A DNA stretch of 64,000 nt from Acidobacteriota bacterium (GTDB taxonomy: Bacteria > Acidobacteriota > Terriglobia > Acidiferrales > UBA7541). The translations under genes and the position numbers were made by a program. Numbering within the stretch: position 1 is the stretch's first letter; each line of letters starts with the position of its first letter. Below are positions 51,994 through 61,448 of the stretch, piece by piece. The DNA is taken from contig JAJPIE010000023.1 in assembly GCA_021324935.1 (NCBI GenBank), positions 42,572-106,571 of the forward strand, in the 5' to 3' direction. A model generated the notes under the pieces. The model did no database searches and was not told the DNA's origin. It was given only the letters and a program-made list of their open reading frames with translations.

Positions 51994-52896
51994 ATGTTCC
52001 AATGCACCATCCACCGTGCGGTTAATACAGAGGGCATTGGTCTCCATACGGGTGTTCATACGCATCTCCGCTTCCTTCCGGCACCGCCGGATACCGGCAT
52101 AGTCTTCCGCCGCGTGGACCTGGACAACTTTGCCATCGAAGCGCACGGTCAGAACGTCGCGCGCGTCAGCTATGCCACCAGCTTGATGAAGCAAAGCGTT
52201 CTTCTCTCCACCACCGAACACCTTTTAGCGGCCACCTACTCCTGCGGCATTGACAATGTGTTCATCGATATCGATAACATCGAAATTCCAATCCTCGACG
52301 GCTCCGCCGAGCCTTTCATGCAGTTGCTCGATCAGGCCGGCATTCGCCGCCTCCGCCGCAAGCGCCGCTTCCTCAAAGTCCTCAAGCCCGTCGAAGTGGT
52401 CGAAGACGGCAGGCGCATCGGGATCTATCCCGCCGATGAATTTCGCGTGCGCTGTTACGTCGATTTCCCGCATCCCCTTGTCGGTCAGCAGGAAGTTGAA
52501 ATGGTTGTCAATCCGGAAAATTTCCGCCAGATACTTTCCCGCGCGCGAACATTCTGCTTTGAATCGGATATTGAGCCTCTTCGCGCCATGGGGCTGATTC
52601 GCGGCGGCTCGCTGGAGAACGCCATCGTTCTCACCAAAGATGGTGTCATGAATGGCCCCCTGCGTTATTTCGATGAGTTTGGCCGTCACAAGGCGCTAGA
52701 TCTGATCGGCGACCTCGCCCTCGTTGGCCTTCCTCTGCTCGGCCGAGTCGAAGCCCGCAAAGCCGGCCACTCGCTGCACACGCAACTGGTCAGCCGCCTG
52801 CTCGCCGACCGTGCCGCCTGGGAAATCACAACGAGCGATCCGCAGGCTCACGAGAACAGCCCTGCCACCCCGGAAACCGCCACCGCCGCCGACTGA
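51994..52896 (+). CDS. lpxC: UDP-3-O-acyl-N-acetylglucosamine deacetylase
   Basis: A 300-residue zinc deacetylase for the committed step of lipid A synthesis; the outer membrane of this organism is therefore likely to contain lipopolysaccharide. The zinc and catalytic motifs are visible: STTEHLLAA, HKALDLIGDLAL and GHSLHTQL. The ATG at 51994 aligns with the normal N-terminus (FQCTIHRAVNTEGIGLHTGV); the longer frame is unsupported. The upstream gap of about 230 bp may contain the promoter of the lpxC-glmU-pur block. Confidence 0.95.
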   Translation: MFQCTIHRAVNTEGIGLHTGVHTHLRFLPAPPDTGIVFRRVDLDNFAIEAHGQNVARVSYATSLMKQSVLLSTTEHLLAATYSCGIDNVFIDIDNIEIPILDGSAEPFMQLLDQAGIRRLRRKRRFLKVLKPVEVVEDGRRIGIYPADEFRVRCYVDFPHPLVGQQEVEMVVNPENFRQILSRARTFCFESDIEPLRAMGLIRGGSLENAIVLTKDGVMNGPLRYFDEFGRHKALDLIGDLALVGLPLLGRVEARKAGHSLHTQLVSRLLADRAAWEITTSDPQAHENSPATPETATAAD

Positions 52897-52944
52897 TCCC
52901 TACGGAAGGTCCTACCCCGCCGCATTGTCAAAACTCCTCTCCCC

Positions 52945-54396
52945 ATGGACAATGCTTTCACCATGTCCAACAGAGACCTCGTTGTCCTCATTCTCGCCGC
53001 GGGCAAGGGCACCCGCCTGAAGTCCAGCCTTGCGAAGGTTCTCCATCACGCCGGCGGCCGCCCGATCGTGAACCATGTGGTCCGCGCCTGCCTGCCGTTG
53101 CACGCCAAAAAGATCATCGCCGTCGTTGGCCATCAGGCGGAACAAGTTTCTGCGGCCGTGGCACATCTTGGCGTCGAAACGGTTCTCCAGCAGCCGCAAA
53201 GCGGCACTGGGCACGCATTGCTGGTCTCCAAGCGAGCCATTGGCAGCGCCAAATATGTCCTCGTCCTTCCCGGCGACGCGCCGCTTATCCGGACCGAAAC
53301 ACTGCGCGCGCTGATCCAGAAGCACAAATCCGGCAACGCCGCGGCCACCATTCTCACAGCGGTTCTGGCCGATCCTTCCGGCTATGGCCGCATCCTGCGC
53401 AAATCCGGTGACACGGTCGCTGCCATCGTCGAGGAATCGCAGCTCACGGCCGAGCAGCGCGAACTGAACGAAATCAATTCCAGCATCTACTGTTTCACCT
53501 GCGCCAAACTCTGGCCCGCGCTGGCCCAGGTGAAGCCCGATAACAAGCATCGCGAGCTCTATCTCACCGACGCCATCTCCATCCTCAACTCCAAGGGCGA
53601 AACCGTGCTCGCCGAAATCGCCGCCGATCCTCGGGAAGCGCTTGGCTGCAACACCCGCGCCGATCTTGCGGGTGTCGATCGCACTTTCCGCGAATGGAAA
53701 CGGGAGCAGCTCATGCGCGACGGAGTCACCATCCAGCTTCCCGAAACCGTCGTCGTCGATCCCGATGTCACCATCGGCGAAGACACCATCCTCGAGCCCT
53801 GTGTCCAACTCCTCGGTAAAACAAAAATTGGCACGCGCTGCATCATCCGTACCGGCAGTGTCCTCCACGACATGATGCTCGCCGACGATATCGTCGTCGA
53901 AGCCCACTGCGTTTTCACGCAAAGCCGCATCGAATCCGAAGTCGTTATCGGTCCGTTCGCCCGCCTCCGCCCCGAGTCGCATCTTTTGAAAGGCTCCAAG
54001 GTCGGCAACTTCGTCGAACTCAAGAAGAGCACCCTCGGCGAGGGCAGCAAGGCGCCGCATCTTTCCTATATCGGGGACACGAAAATCGGCAGCAAGTCCA
54101 ATATTGGCGCCGGCACCATCACCTGCAATTACGACGGGTTCGCGAAGCATCCCACCCATATCGGCAACCGCGTCTTCGTCGGCAGCGATTCCGTCCTGGT
54201 TGCGCCCGTCAAGCTTGGCGACGGCGCCTACATTGCCGCAGGCTCGGTCATCACAGAGAACGTTCCGCCGGATGCGCTGGGCATCGGCCGCGGCCGCCAG
54301 GCCAACAAACCCGGCTGGGCCTCCAAGAAGCGCCGCGAGCTCGGCGGCCACAACCACCACGCTCCGAAAAAATCCATGCGCAAAAAACGCCGCTAA
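52945..54396 (+). CDS. glmU: Bifunctional UDP-GlcNAc pyrophosphorylase / GlcN-1-P acetyltransferase
   Basis: A 483-residue (or 477 from ATG 52963) enzyme with an N-terminal pyrophosphorylase domain (LILAAGKGTRLKSSLAKVL) and a C-terminal left-handed beta-helix acetyltransferase (NFVELKKSTLGEGSKAPHLS, GAGTITCNYDGF). It makes UDP-GlcNAc for peptidoglycan and lipid A, which fits its place right after lpxC. A basic tail (KKSMRKKRR) follows the hexapeptide repeats. A ribosome-binding site is weak for both possible starts. Confidence 0.95.
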   Translation: MDNAFTMSNRDLVVLILAAGKGTRLKSSLAKVLHHAGGRPIVNHVVRACLPLHAKKIIAVVGHQAEQVSAAVAHLGVETVLQQPQSGTGHALLVSKRAIGSAKYVLVLPGDAPLIRTETLRALIQKHKSGNAAATILTAVLADPSGYGRILRKSGDTVAAIVEESQLTAEQRELNEINSSIYCFTCAKLWPALAQVKPDNKHRELYLTDAISILNSKGETVLAEIAADPREALGCNTRADLAGVDRTFREWKREQLMRDGVTIQLPETVVVDPDVTIGEDTILEPCVQLLGKTKIGTRCIIRTGSVLHDMMLADDIVVEAHCVFTQSRIESEVVIGPFARLRPESHLLKGSKVGNFVELKKSTLGEGSKAPHLSYIGDTKIGSKSNIGAGTITCNYDGFAKHPTHIGNRVFVGSDSVLVAPVKLGDGAYIAAGSVITENVPPDALGIGRGRQANKPGWASKKRRELGGHNHHAPKKSMRKKRR

Positions 54397-54641
54397 CCCG
54401 AGTCACAAGTGGCGACTGCTTCCAGCAGGCAAGCGTGTATCTGCAAAAGGGGCAACTTCGGCACCCTCGCCGCCCCTTCGAAGCTCAGGGTAAACAAGAT
54501 GGCGGCGCTACCATGCGGCGCATACAACTATTTCTGCGACGATCTCCCCACAAGTTTTCCCTGCGTGTTCTGCGCCTCTGCGTTAGGTTCTCTTCTTCTA
54601 TGCTAAAATAAAAATTCCCTGAAATTACCCGGAGGTGTTCC

Positions 54642-55352
54642 ATGAAATTCGGAGTCGTAGTCTTTCCGGGATCCAACTGCGATCACGACGCCTTCCACGC
54701 CATCGGCCACGTCCTGCAAAAACCCGTCGAATTCATCTGGCATCAATCGGAAAATCTTCACGATTGCGACGCCATCATCCTGCCCGGCGGCTTCTCCTAC
54801 GGCGACTATCTTCGCACCGGCGCCATCGCGCGCTTTTCTCCGGTGATGAGCTCCGTCGCCAAGTTCGCCAGGTCCGGCGGCCTTGTGCTCGGCATCTGCA
54901 ACGGCTTCCAGATTCTTCTCGAAGCGGGTTTGCTTCCCGGAGCCATGATGCGCAACTCCGGCCTGCGCTTCATCTGCCGCCACGTGCACATCCGCGTCGA
55001 AGAAACGAATTCGCCCTTCACCAACGCCGCGAAAAAGGGCCAGATTCTCCGTATCCCGATTGCCCATAGCGACGGCAACTACAATTGCGAAGAAGCCACG
55101 ATCGCCGATCTCGAGAAAAATCACCAAGTTTTGTTCCGCTACACAACTCCTGACGGCAAGGATGACGCCGCGGGCAATCCCAACGGCTCCATGGCAAATA
55201 TCGCCGGCATCTGCAATCGCGAACGCAACGTCGCCGGCCTGATGCCGCATCCCGAACGCGCCGTGGAAGCCGCGCTCGACTCCGAGGACGGACTGGTCAT
55301 CTTTCGCTCCATGGTCGAAGCCCTGGTCGGCGCCGCCAAGGCCACCGCGTGA
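54642..55352 (+). CDS. purQ: Phosphoribosylformylglycinamidine synthase, glutaminase subunit
   Basis: A 236-residue class I glutaminase that supplies ammonia to PurL. The nucleophile is visible in [14 protein letters not shown] (Cys about 87), and the His/Glu pair in [11 protein letters not shown]. The ribosome-binding site GGAGG lies 6 nt before the ATG. It is followed directly by a membrane-protein gene (overlapping stop and start) and then purL. PurS, the usual third subunit, is not seen between them. Confidence 0.95.
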   Translation: MKFGVVVFPGSNCDHDAFHAIGHVLQKPVEFIWHQSENLHDCDAIILPGGFSYGDYLRTGAIARFSPVMSSVAKFARSGGLVLGICNGFQILLEAGLLPGAMMRNSGLRFICRHVHIRVEETNSPFTNAAKKGQILRIPIAHSDGNYNCEEATIADLEKNHQVLFRYTTPDGKDDAAGNPNGSMANIAGICNRERNVAGLMPHPERAVEAALDSEDGLVIFRSMVEALVGAAKATA

Positions 55353-55917
55353 GACTTCATTGCCAGACCTGTCTAGCGATTTGTTTGCCAACTGTTGGGT
55401 GTCGAGTGGCACTAGCGATTGCCGCGGCTGTCATTCTGTTTCTCAGCATTCTTACTTTGTATCTGGGGGCCCTTGAGCAAGGACCTTATTACATGGACGT
55501 TCAAGACAACCCTAAGAACCAATCCCTCCAGAAGCCACTCAATCGAGAAGGCCGCACGTTTGATGCACTGCATGAGCGCTTCATTGACTCGCGAAAACCG
55601 TGCTCGGATTTTCGGCCGCCGCACTTACAGTATTCTCCGCCTATGTCGGTTACACGTCTGGGAGTCAGCACCCCAGTCTCTACTCGGTCCAATTGGTACT
55701 TGCGTTTCCTATCGTTTGGGAAATATTTTCAGTTCTCTACTTGGTGCTTTTCATGGCATTACTCACCATTTGGTACGAAGCTTATCTGCATGATCCAAAG
55801 AGCTACTCTCGTACCAGATATGCCATTGTGCTCAGCTGCGGATTTTCGGGACTTGCGTGCTTCGTGCTCGGATTTCTCGCACTAGGATATTCTGTGCTGT
55901 TTGGTCGATTTAGCTGA
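55349..55917 (+). pseudogene. Small membrane protein in the pur cluster, frameshifted
   Basis: A gene whose GTG start overlaps the purQ stop (GTGA). It begins MRLHCQTC and has a TM helix (ALAIAAAVILFLSILTLYLG), then a loop to HERFIDSR. The reading then changes frame: GTG at 55600 in another frame gives VLGFSAAALTVFSAYVGYTS and further helices to the stop at 55917. One added A in the AAAA run near 55597 would fuse them into about 189 residues. Either a decayed gene or a base error. No function known. Confidence 0.6.
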
Positions 55918-55942
55918 CAGTTATTGAGACACCTTGAACAAA

Positions 55943-58522
55943 ATGGCCACCGCACCCACCGAAATCAAAGTCACTCCCGAAATCGCCGCCGAACACGGCG
56001 TCACGCGCGAGGAATACGCCCGTATCCAGCAAATCCTCGGCCGCGACCCCAACATCACCGAGCTCGGCATCTTCTCCGTGATGTGGAGCGAGCACTGCTC
56101 CTATAAATCCAGCAAGGTCCATCTCAAGCGCCTGCCCACGCGCGGCAAACTCGTCGTCCAGGGCCCTGGCGAAAATGCTGGCGTCGTGGACATCGGCGAC
56201 GGCCTTGTCGCCGCCTTCAAAATCGAATCGCACAATCATCCCAGCTACGTGGAACCCTTCCAGGGAGCCACCACCGGCGTTGGCGGCATCCTCCGCGACA
56301 TCTTCACCATGGGCGCCAGGCCGATCGCGGTGCTCGACTCATTGCGCTTCGGGGAAATTCGTAGTGGCGAGTGGCCCCTCGCTTCCGCTCGGGGTGAACG
56401 AGTGGCACCGCGGGAAGACTCGGGGCAAGCGAGTGGCGAGAAAAAACCGGAAGCTACGCCGGAGCACGCGGCGAATCGTCGAATCTTGGATGGCGTTATT
56501 CGGGGGATTGCTCACTACGGAAATTGCTTTGGAGTGCCGACGGTCGGCGGTGAAGTCGTCTTCGAGCCCTGCTATTCGCAGAATCCACTGGTCAACGCAC
56601 TGGCCCTCGGGATCGCCCGCAAGGAAGATATCTTCCTCGCCAAAGCCAAGGGCGTCGGCAATCCGGTCATTTATGTGGGGGCAAAAACCGGACGCGACGG
56701 CATTCACGGTGCTTCGCTTCTCGCCTCCGCCGAATTCACCGAAGAGTACCAGCAGAAGCGCCCCAACGTGCAGGTCGGCGATCCCTTCGTCGAAAAGCTT
56801 CTTCTAGAAGCTTGCCTCGAAGCCATGAAGACTGGCGCGATCGTTGCCATTCAGGACATGGGCGCCGCCGGCCTCACCTGCTCCACCGTGGAGATGGCTT
56901 CGCGCGGCGGCACCGGCATCGAAATCGATCTCGCCAAGGTGCCGCAGCGCGAATCCGGCATGACGCCCTACGAAATCATGCTCAGCGAATCGCAGGAGCG
57001 CATGCTCCTGGTCGCCGAAAAGGGCCGCGAGCGCGAAGTCCTCAACGTTTTCAAAAAGTGGGGTCTCGACGCCGTCGTGGTCGGCACAGTCACCGACGGC
57101 GGCATGGCCACGGTCAAGAACCATGGCCAGATCGCGGCGCAAATTCCCGCGCATCCGCTTGCTGAAGAGGGCCCCGTTTACAATCGCCCCATCGCCGCTC
57201 CCGCCCGGCGCGTCGAATCCGAAAAAGACTGGTTCCGCTTCGCGCCAGAAAAAACCGGCCTCACCGGCAATTTCAAAAAGTTGCTCGCTTCGCCTACCAT
57301 CGCCTCGAAGCACTGGATCACCGAGCAATACGACACGAGCGTTCGCACCAACACGCTCGCCGGGCCCGGCGCCAGCGATGCCGCGGTCGTGCGTATCAAG
57401 GAATCCGAAAAAAATCGCGTGATGCGCGCTCTCGCGCTCTCCACCGACTGCAACGGCCGCTGGTGCTATCTGAACCCCAAACTCGGCGCGATGCATGCCG
57501 TCGCCGAAGCCGCGCGCAACGTCGCCGCTTCCGGCGCGCGTCCCATCGCCGCCACAAACTGCCTGAATTTTGGCAGCCCGGAAAAGCCCGAGGTGATGTG
57601 GCAGTTCTCCCAAGCCATTGATGGTCTCGGCGAAGCCTGCACGGCCCTCGGCACACCCATCACCGGCGGCAACGTCAGCTTCTACAACGAAACCCTCGGC
57701 AAATCGATCTATCCGACGCCGGTGATCGGAATCCTAGGCATTCTCGACGACGATTCCAAACTCTTGAAAATCGCGTTCCGCAATGATGGCGACGCAATCC
57801 TTCTCCTCGATGGCAGCGGTTCCTCCGAAGGTCATTCTGAGCGAAGCGCTGACTCTCCTCTTCGGCGCGCAGTCGAGGAACCGGGGCAAAGCGCTTCCGT
57901 TTCACTCACTCCCTCTACTTCTTCGCTCGTCACTCGCCACTCGCCACTCGCCACTTCTGAAATCGCGCGCGAATTTTCATCGTCGGAATATTCCAAGGTC
58001 GTTGCGGGCATTGTCGCCGGAGAGCCTCCTGCCATTGACCTCGCTGCCGAAAAGCGACTCCAGGATTGCCTCGTCGCCCTCGCCGCTGCGAGCACCGTAA
58101 ACTCCGCCCACGACCTCAGCGACGGCGGGCTTGCGGTAGCCCTAGCAGAATCCTGCTTCGCCTCGTTGAGCAATCAACAATCAAACTGTCATTCCGAGCG
58201 GAGTCCGCGCGGCGAGGAACCCGCTTTTTCCTTGGGTGCAGTGGTGAATCTCACCGGCACCGACCCCGCTGAATTCTCCCTCTTCCACGAACGCGGCGCT
58301 CGCGCCCTCGTGTCTGTCTCCCCCGGCAACCTTGCCGCCGCCCTCTCGACGGCTCGACAATACGGCGTCACCGCCCAGCAGATTGGCAAAGTCACCCGTG
58401 ACAACTCCTTCCGCATCGAATATAACGGGCATGTCGCGGTGGGCTCCGACGTTCCGACGCTCCGAGACACGTGGGCCAACTCGCTGGAACGGATTTTGTC
58501 TGGAGCCGAAATTGAAGTCTAG
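55943..58522 (+). CDS. purL: Phosphoribosylformylglycinamidine synthase, large subunit, with repeat-derived insertions
   Basis: An 859-residue ATP-dependent enzyme converting FGAR to FGAM with ammonia from PurQ. Landmarks are [40 protein letters not shown] and [15 protein letters not shown]. It is about 115 residues longer than the small-type PurL of Bacillus (about 740). The extra length is accounted for by three insertions at about residues 139-175, 627-673 and 743-763, made of low-complexity or repeat-like sequence that does not break the frame. The ATG at 55943 is chosen; TTG at 55934 would add three residues. Confidence 0.93.
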   Translation: MATAPTEIKVTPEIAAEHGVTREEYARIQQILGRDPNITELGIFSVMWSEHCSYKSSKVHLKRLPTRGKLVVQGPGENAGVVDIGDGLVAAFKIESHNHPSYVEPFQGATTGVGGILRDIFTMGARPIAVLDSLRFGEIRSGEWPLASARGERVAPREDSGQASGEKKPEATPEHAANRRILDGVIRGIAHYGNCFGVPTVGGEVVFEPCYSQNPLVNALALGIARKEDIFLAKAKGVGNPVIYVGAKTGRDGIHGASLLASAEFTEEYQQKRPNVQVGDPFVEKLLLEACLEAMKTGAIVAIQDMGAAGLTCSTVEMASRGGTGIEIDLAKVPQRESGMTPYEIMLSESQERMLLVAEKGREREVLNVFKKWGLDAVVVGTVTDGGMATVKNHGQIAAQIPAHPLAEEGPVYNRPIAAPARRVESEKDWFRFAPEKTGLTGNFKKLLASPTIASKHWITEQYDTSVRTNTLAGPGASDAAVVRIKESEKNRVMRALALSTDCNGRWCYLNPKLGAMHAVAEAARNVAASGARPIAATNCLNFGSPEKPEVMWQFSQAIDGLGEACTALGTPITGGNVSFYNETLGKSIYPTPVIGILGILDDDSKLLKIAFRNDGDAILLLDGSGSSEGHSERSADSPLRRAVEEPGQSASVSLTPSTSSLVTRHSPLATSEIAREFSSSEYSKVVAGIVAGEPPAIDLAAEKRLQDCLVALAAASTVNSAHDLSDGGLAVALAESCFASLSNQQSNCHSERSPRGEEPAFSLGAVVNLTGTDPAEFSLFHERGARALVSVSPGNLAAALSTARQYGVTAQQIGKVTRDNSFRIEYNGHVAVGSDVPTLRDTWANSLERILSGAEIEV
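56357..56467 (+). repeat. Insertion 1 in purL: CACTCGC-type repeat (inverse)
   Basis: Replaces the short loop between LDSLRFGE and the NRRILDG segment in PurL. It contains GTGGCGAGTGGC, the complement of the (CACTCGC) unit seen in insertion 2, several times with spacing. It encodes about 37 residues of hydrophilic sequence. Confidence 0.65.
57825..57960 (+). repeat. Insertion 2 in purL: GTCATTCTGAGCG-type repeat plus CACTCGC tandem
   Basis: Contains GGTCATTCTGAGCGAAGC and AGTCGAGGAACC, followed at 57931-57955 by three units of the heptamer CACTCGC and a partial fourth. It encodes about 46 residues (for example RHSPLATS) that have no counterpart in ordinary PurL. Confidence 0.75.
58167..58231 (+). 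repeat. Insertion 3 in purL: second GTCATTCCGAGCG-type repeat
   Basis: Contains TGTCATTCCGAGCGGAG and CGAGGAACCC, a diverged copy of part of insertion 2 (GTCATTCTGAGCGAAG ... CGAGGAACC). It adds about 21 residues between FASLSN and FSLGAVVN. Confidence 0.7.
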
Positions 58523-58937
58523 GGTTCGATCGATCGCTTTGGGTTCCTTCTTTGCCCTGCTCTCGGCTTGTGGCGGATGGCTTGTATGTTTTTCGGTCGA
58601 TTTTGGCAATGGCATGGCGGAGTTTTTCCGGCTGCTTGGATTGAAAGCAAAGAACCCATCAATGTCGATTGATGATTGGTTCTTGATTGCGTTGAGTCTG
58701 ACGTGCGCGGTAGCCGCCATCGCATTTTTTACTCGCCACGCTTGGGCAAGCGCCCCTGCCGTCGTGGCGCTCATCTCAATAGCCCTGTGGGCTATTGAGA
58801 TGATTGTCGTTCCTGAAAACGGATCGATACACCTAAGCTGGCGTTTCGATCCCGTTGCGGACATGGTTATGCTGGCCACCGCGATTGCAGGCTTGCTGGC
58901 TGTGCTTTGGAATCGATCCAAAGTCGCAACAAATTGA
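58512..58937 (+). CDS. Membrane protein wedged between purL and purF
   Basis: A 141-residue protein with about four membrane segments ([69 protein letters not shown]). The TTG at 58512 overlaps the purL stop and has GGAG 6 nt upstream, so it is translationally coupled to purL. No family is recognised. Its place in a purine operon, like the broken membrane gene between purQ and purL, is unusual. Confidence 0.6.
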   Translation: MKSRVRSIALGSFFALLSACGGWLVCFSVDFGNGMAEFFRLLGLKAKNPSMSIDDWFLIALSLTCAVAAIAFFTRHAWASAPAVVALISIALWAIEMIVVPENGSIHLSWRFDPVADMVMLATAIAGLLAVLWNRSKVATN

Positions 58938-58951
58938 TTTAGGATGGTTCA

Positions 58952-60421
58952 GTGACCAACTGCGTTCCCATTTTCGACGACCACTTCCACGATGAATGCG
59001 GTGTCTTCGGCGTTTTCGGCCATCCCGAAGCTGCCAACCTCGCCTATCTCGGCCTCTACGCCTTGCAGCATCGCGGCCAGGAATCCGCCGGCATTGTCTC
59101 CAGCGACTCCACCGACCTCTACCCCCATAAAGCCATGGGCGAAGTCGAAGAAATATTCACGCCCGCCGTGCTGGCGAAACTTCCCGGCTCCATCGCCATC
59201 GGCCACACGCGTTATTCCACCGCCGGCGATAAAGCCCTGCTCAACGCGCAGCCTATCATGATCGATTGCAACAAGGGCAAAATCGCCGTCGCGCACAACG
59301 GCAATCTCACCAATGCCGCCGAATGGCGCCGACGCCTCGAGCATCGCGGTTCCATCTTCCAGACCAACAGCGACACCGAAGTCATCGTCCACCTGATCGC
59401 CCGCTCACAGGCCCGAAACTTCTCGGCCGCACTTGGCGACGCGCTCAATCAGCTCGAAGGCGCTTACTCGCTCCTCGTCCTCACTCCCGATGAACTTTAT
59501 GCCGTCCGCGATCCCCGCGGCTTCCGTCCGCTGGTACTCGGCAGGGCCTCTTCTGCCGACGGCGGCGAGGCCTGGGTGGCCGCATCCGAAACCTGCGCTT
59601 TCGATCTCCTCAACGCGCAATACGTCCGCGAAGTCGAACCTGGCGAAATGGTGCGCATCTCGAAATCCGGCATCGAATCCATCCGCTTCGCAGCGGAAAA
59701 GCCACAACAATACTGCATCTTCGAGCACGTTTACTTTTCCCGCCCCGACAGCATCATCTTCGGCCGCTCTGTCAATCTCTCCCGCGAAATGCTTGGCCGC
59801 ACGCTGGCCAAGGAGCACCCGGTCGAAGCCGATATGGTAGTTCCCATCCCGGACTCCGGCGTTCCGGCTGCCATCGGGTACTCGCTCGAGTCCAAAATTC
59901 CGTTACGCATGGGCCTGATTCGCAACCACTATATCGGCCGCACCTTCATCGAGCCGTCGCAGGCCATCCGCAATTTCGGCGTGAAGCTCAAACTCAATCC
60001 TGTCCGCAACCTGATTGCCGGCCAGCGCGTTGTTCTGGTCGACGATTCCATTGTCCGGGGCACTACCAGCCGCAAGCTCGTGCGCATGATGCGGGAAGCC
60101 GGCGCCACCGAAGTTCACATGCGCATCAGTTGCCCTCCGACGATTTCCCCGTGCTACTATGGGGTGGACACGCCAACCAAAGAAGAGTTGATCGCCTCTT
60201 CCAACACGCCCGAACAAATCTGTAAATATCTCGGCGCCGATTCTCTCGGTTATCTTTCCCTTGCAGGTCTAAAGCAAGCCGTCAACGATACCGAAGGCCG
60301 ATTCTGCACCTCTTGCTACACGGGCATTTACCCCACTGACCTCGTGCAACTCGAAGTCCGTGAAACTGCTTCCAATGGAATGGGGCCGATCGAAGCTATT
60401 ACCGTCGAGCGGGAGTCGTAG
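58952..60421 (+). CDS. purF: Amidophosphoribosyltransferase
   Basis: A 489-residue enzyme for the first committed step of purine synthesis (PRPP plus glutamine to phosphoribosylamine). The N-terminal glutaminase Cys (Cys16, after a short propeptide) lies in HFHDECGVFGVFG. The PRPP-binding motif is VVLVDDSIVRGTTSRK. Cysteines in YCIFEHVYFSRPDS, SPCYYGVDTP and GRFCTSCYTG match the [4Fe-4S] ligands of the Bacillus-type enzyme, so it is probably iron-sulfur-containing. The GTG at 58952 follows AGGA by about 6 nt. It starts 14 bp after the small membrane-protein gene. Confidence 0.95.
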   Translation: MTNCVPIFDDHFHDECGVFGVFGHPEAANLAYLGLYALQHRGQESAGIVSSDSTDLYPHKAMGEVEEIFTPAVLAKLPGSIAIGHTRYSTAGDKALLNAQPIMIDCNKGKIAVAHNGNLTNAAEWRRRLEHRGSIFQTNSDTEVIVHLIARSQARNFSAALGDALNQLEGAYSLLVLTPDELYAVRDPRGFRPLVLGRASSADGGEAWVAASETCAFDLLNAQYVREVEPGEMVRISKSGIESIRFAAEKPQQYCIFEHVYFSRPDSIIFGRSVNLSREMLGRTLAKEHPVEADMVVPIPDSGVPAAIGYSLESKIPLRMGLIRNHYIGRTFIEPSQAIRNFGVKLKLNPVRNLIAGQRVVLVDDSIVRGTTSRKLVRMMREAGATEVHMRISCPPTISPCYYGVDTPTKEELIASSNTPEQICKYLGADSLGYLSLAGLKQAVNDTEGRFCTSCYTGIYPTDLVQLEVRETASNGMGPIEAITVERES

Positions 60422-60517
60422 CGGCCACCTGCGGCTGGCCAGCATTCCAAACGAAATCATCCAACAAAGTCCAATAAGCTCTACAATAGATAGGAGAAAT
60501 CGTCCCCAAGGTGAATC

Positions 60518-61243
60518 GTGAAAGCTGACGCAGTCAAAACAAAATCGAAAAACACGGCGCCGCAAGCCGAACTTTCCATGAGCGCGAAGATCAAAAGCGA
60601 GATTATCGCCTGGTTCTGGGTGATTCTTGCCTTCATGCTCATCAACGGCACCCTGGGCCAGGCCCGCGTCATTCCCTCGGGCTCGATGGAAAACACTCTG
60701 CTCATCGGCGATCACCTGATCATGAGTCGCGTTGGCTACGACGCAGGCATCCCGTTCACCAACATTCACGTTCCCCTTTGGCGCGAGCCCCATCGCCAAC
60801 AGATCATCATCTTCAAGCCGCCGTTCGATCCCGCTCAACCCGATTATGTGAAGCGCGTCATCGGCCTGCCCGGAGAAACCGTCGACGTGCACGACGGCGG
60901 TGTCTATATCAACGGCAAACGCTTGGAGGAAAATTACACCATCGGCCGCAGCGATCCGCCCGCCAAGTCGCAGCTCATCGGCTCATTTCCCGGCCTGCCC
61001 TTCACAATTCCGAAGGACTGTTACTTCGTCATGGGCGACAATCGCGAAAATTCTCTCGATTCCCGTTACTGGGGCTGTGTTCCTCGCGACGACATTCTGG
61101 GCACGCCCGTGCTCATCTATATGTCCCTCGATGCGCCGCGCGACGCATGGAACGGCGACATCGGCGCCAGGTTTCTAGCTTACGGAAATGCGCTCATCCA
61201 TCCGGGCACCATCCGCTGGCGCAGACTGTTTCATGTGTTTTAG
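60518..61243 (+). CDS. lepB: Signal peptidase I
   Basis: A 241-residue type I leader peptidase. The membrane segment (about residues 28-48) is followed by the catalytic Ser in PSGSMENTLLIGD (Ser56) and the general base Lys in YVKRVIGLPGE (about Lys112), with the box E motif GDNRENSLDSRYWG. It cleaves signal peptides of exported proteins at the outer face of the inner membrane. It starts with GTG, 96 bp after purF. Confidence 0.93.
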   Translation: MKADAVKTKSKNTAPQAELSMSAKIKSEIIAWFWVILAFMLINGTLGQARVIPSGSMENTLLIGDHLIMSRVGYDAGIPFTNIHVPLWREPHRQQIIIFKPPFDPAQPDYVKRVIGLPGETVDVHDGGVYINGKRLEENYTIGRSDPPAKSQLIGSFPGLPFTIPKDCYFVMGDNRENSLDSRYWGCVPRDDILGTPVLIYMSLDAPRDAWNGDIGARFLAYGNALIHPGTIRWRRLFHVF

Positions 61244-61448
61244 AATCCAACTGGATATCTTTTTTGTATGGCCTGCTTTTTTACCCTGAGGGCTGCGAAG
61301 GGCTGAAGCGGGTCGTTTTGTTCGCCCACAGTGTGACCGACGTCGTGTTCCTCTACCTCGCGGACACCCTCCGCCCCGCGGGTTCTTGATCCGGCAAGGC
61401 GCACCGCTTGTTCCAGCTGCTCGCATCGAATCACGAAGGCGGTTGACC

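Noticed and set aside
52912..54360. 482-residue open frame antisense to glmU
   Set aside because: It mirrors glmU codon periodicity, is of biased composition (D/G/A/F rich), and has no domain. The plus-strand gene carries all GlmU motifs.
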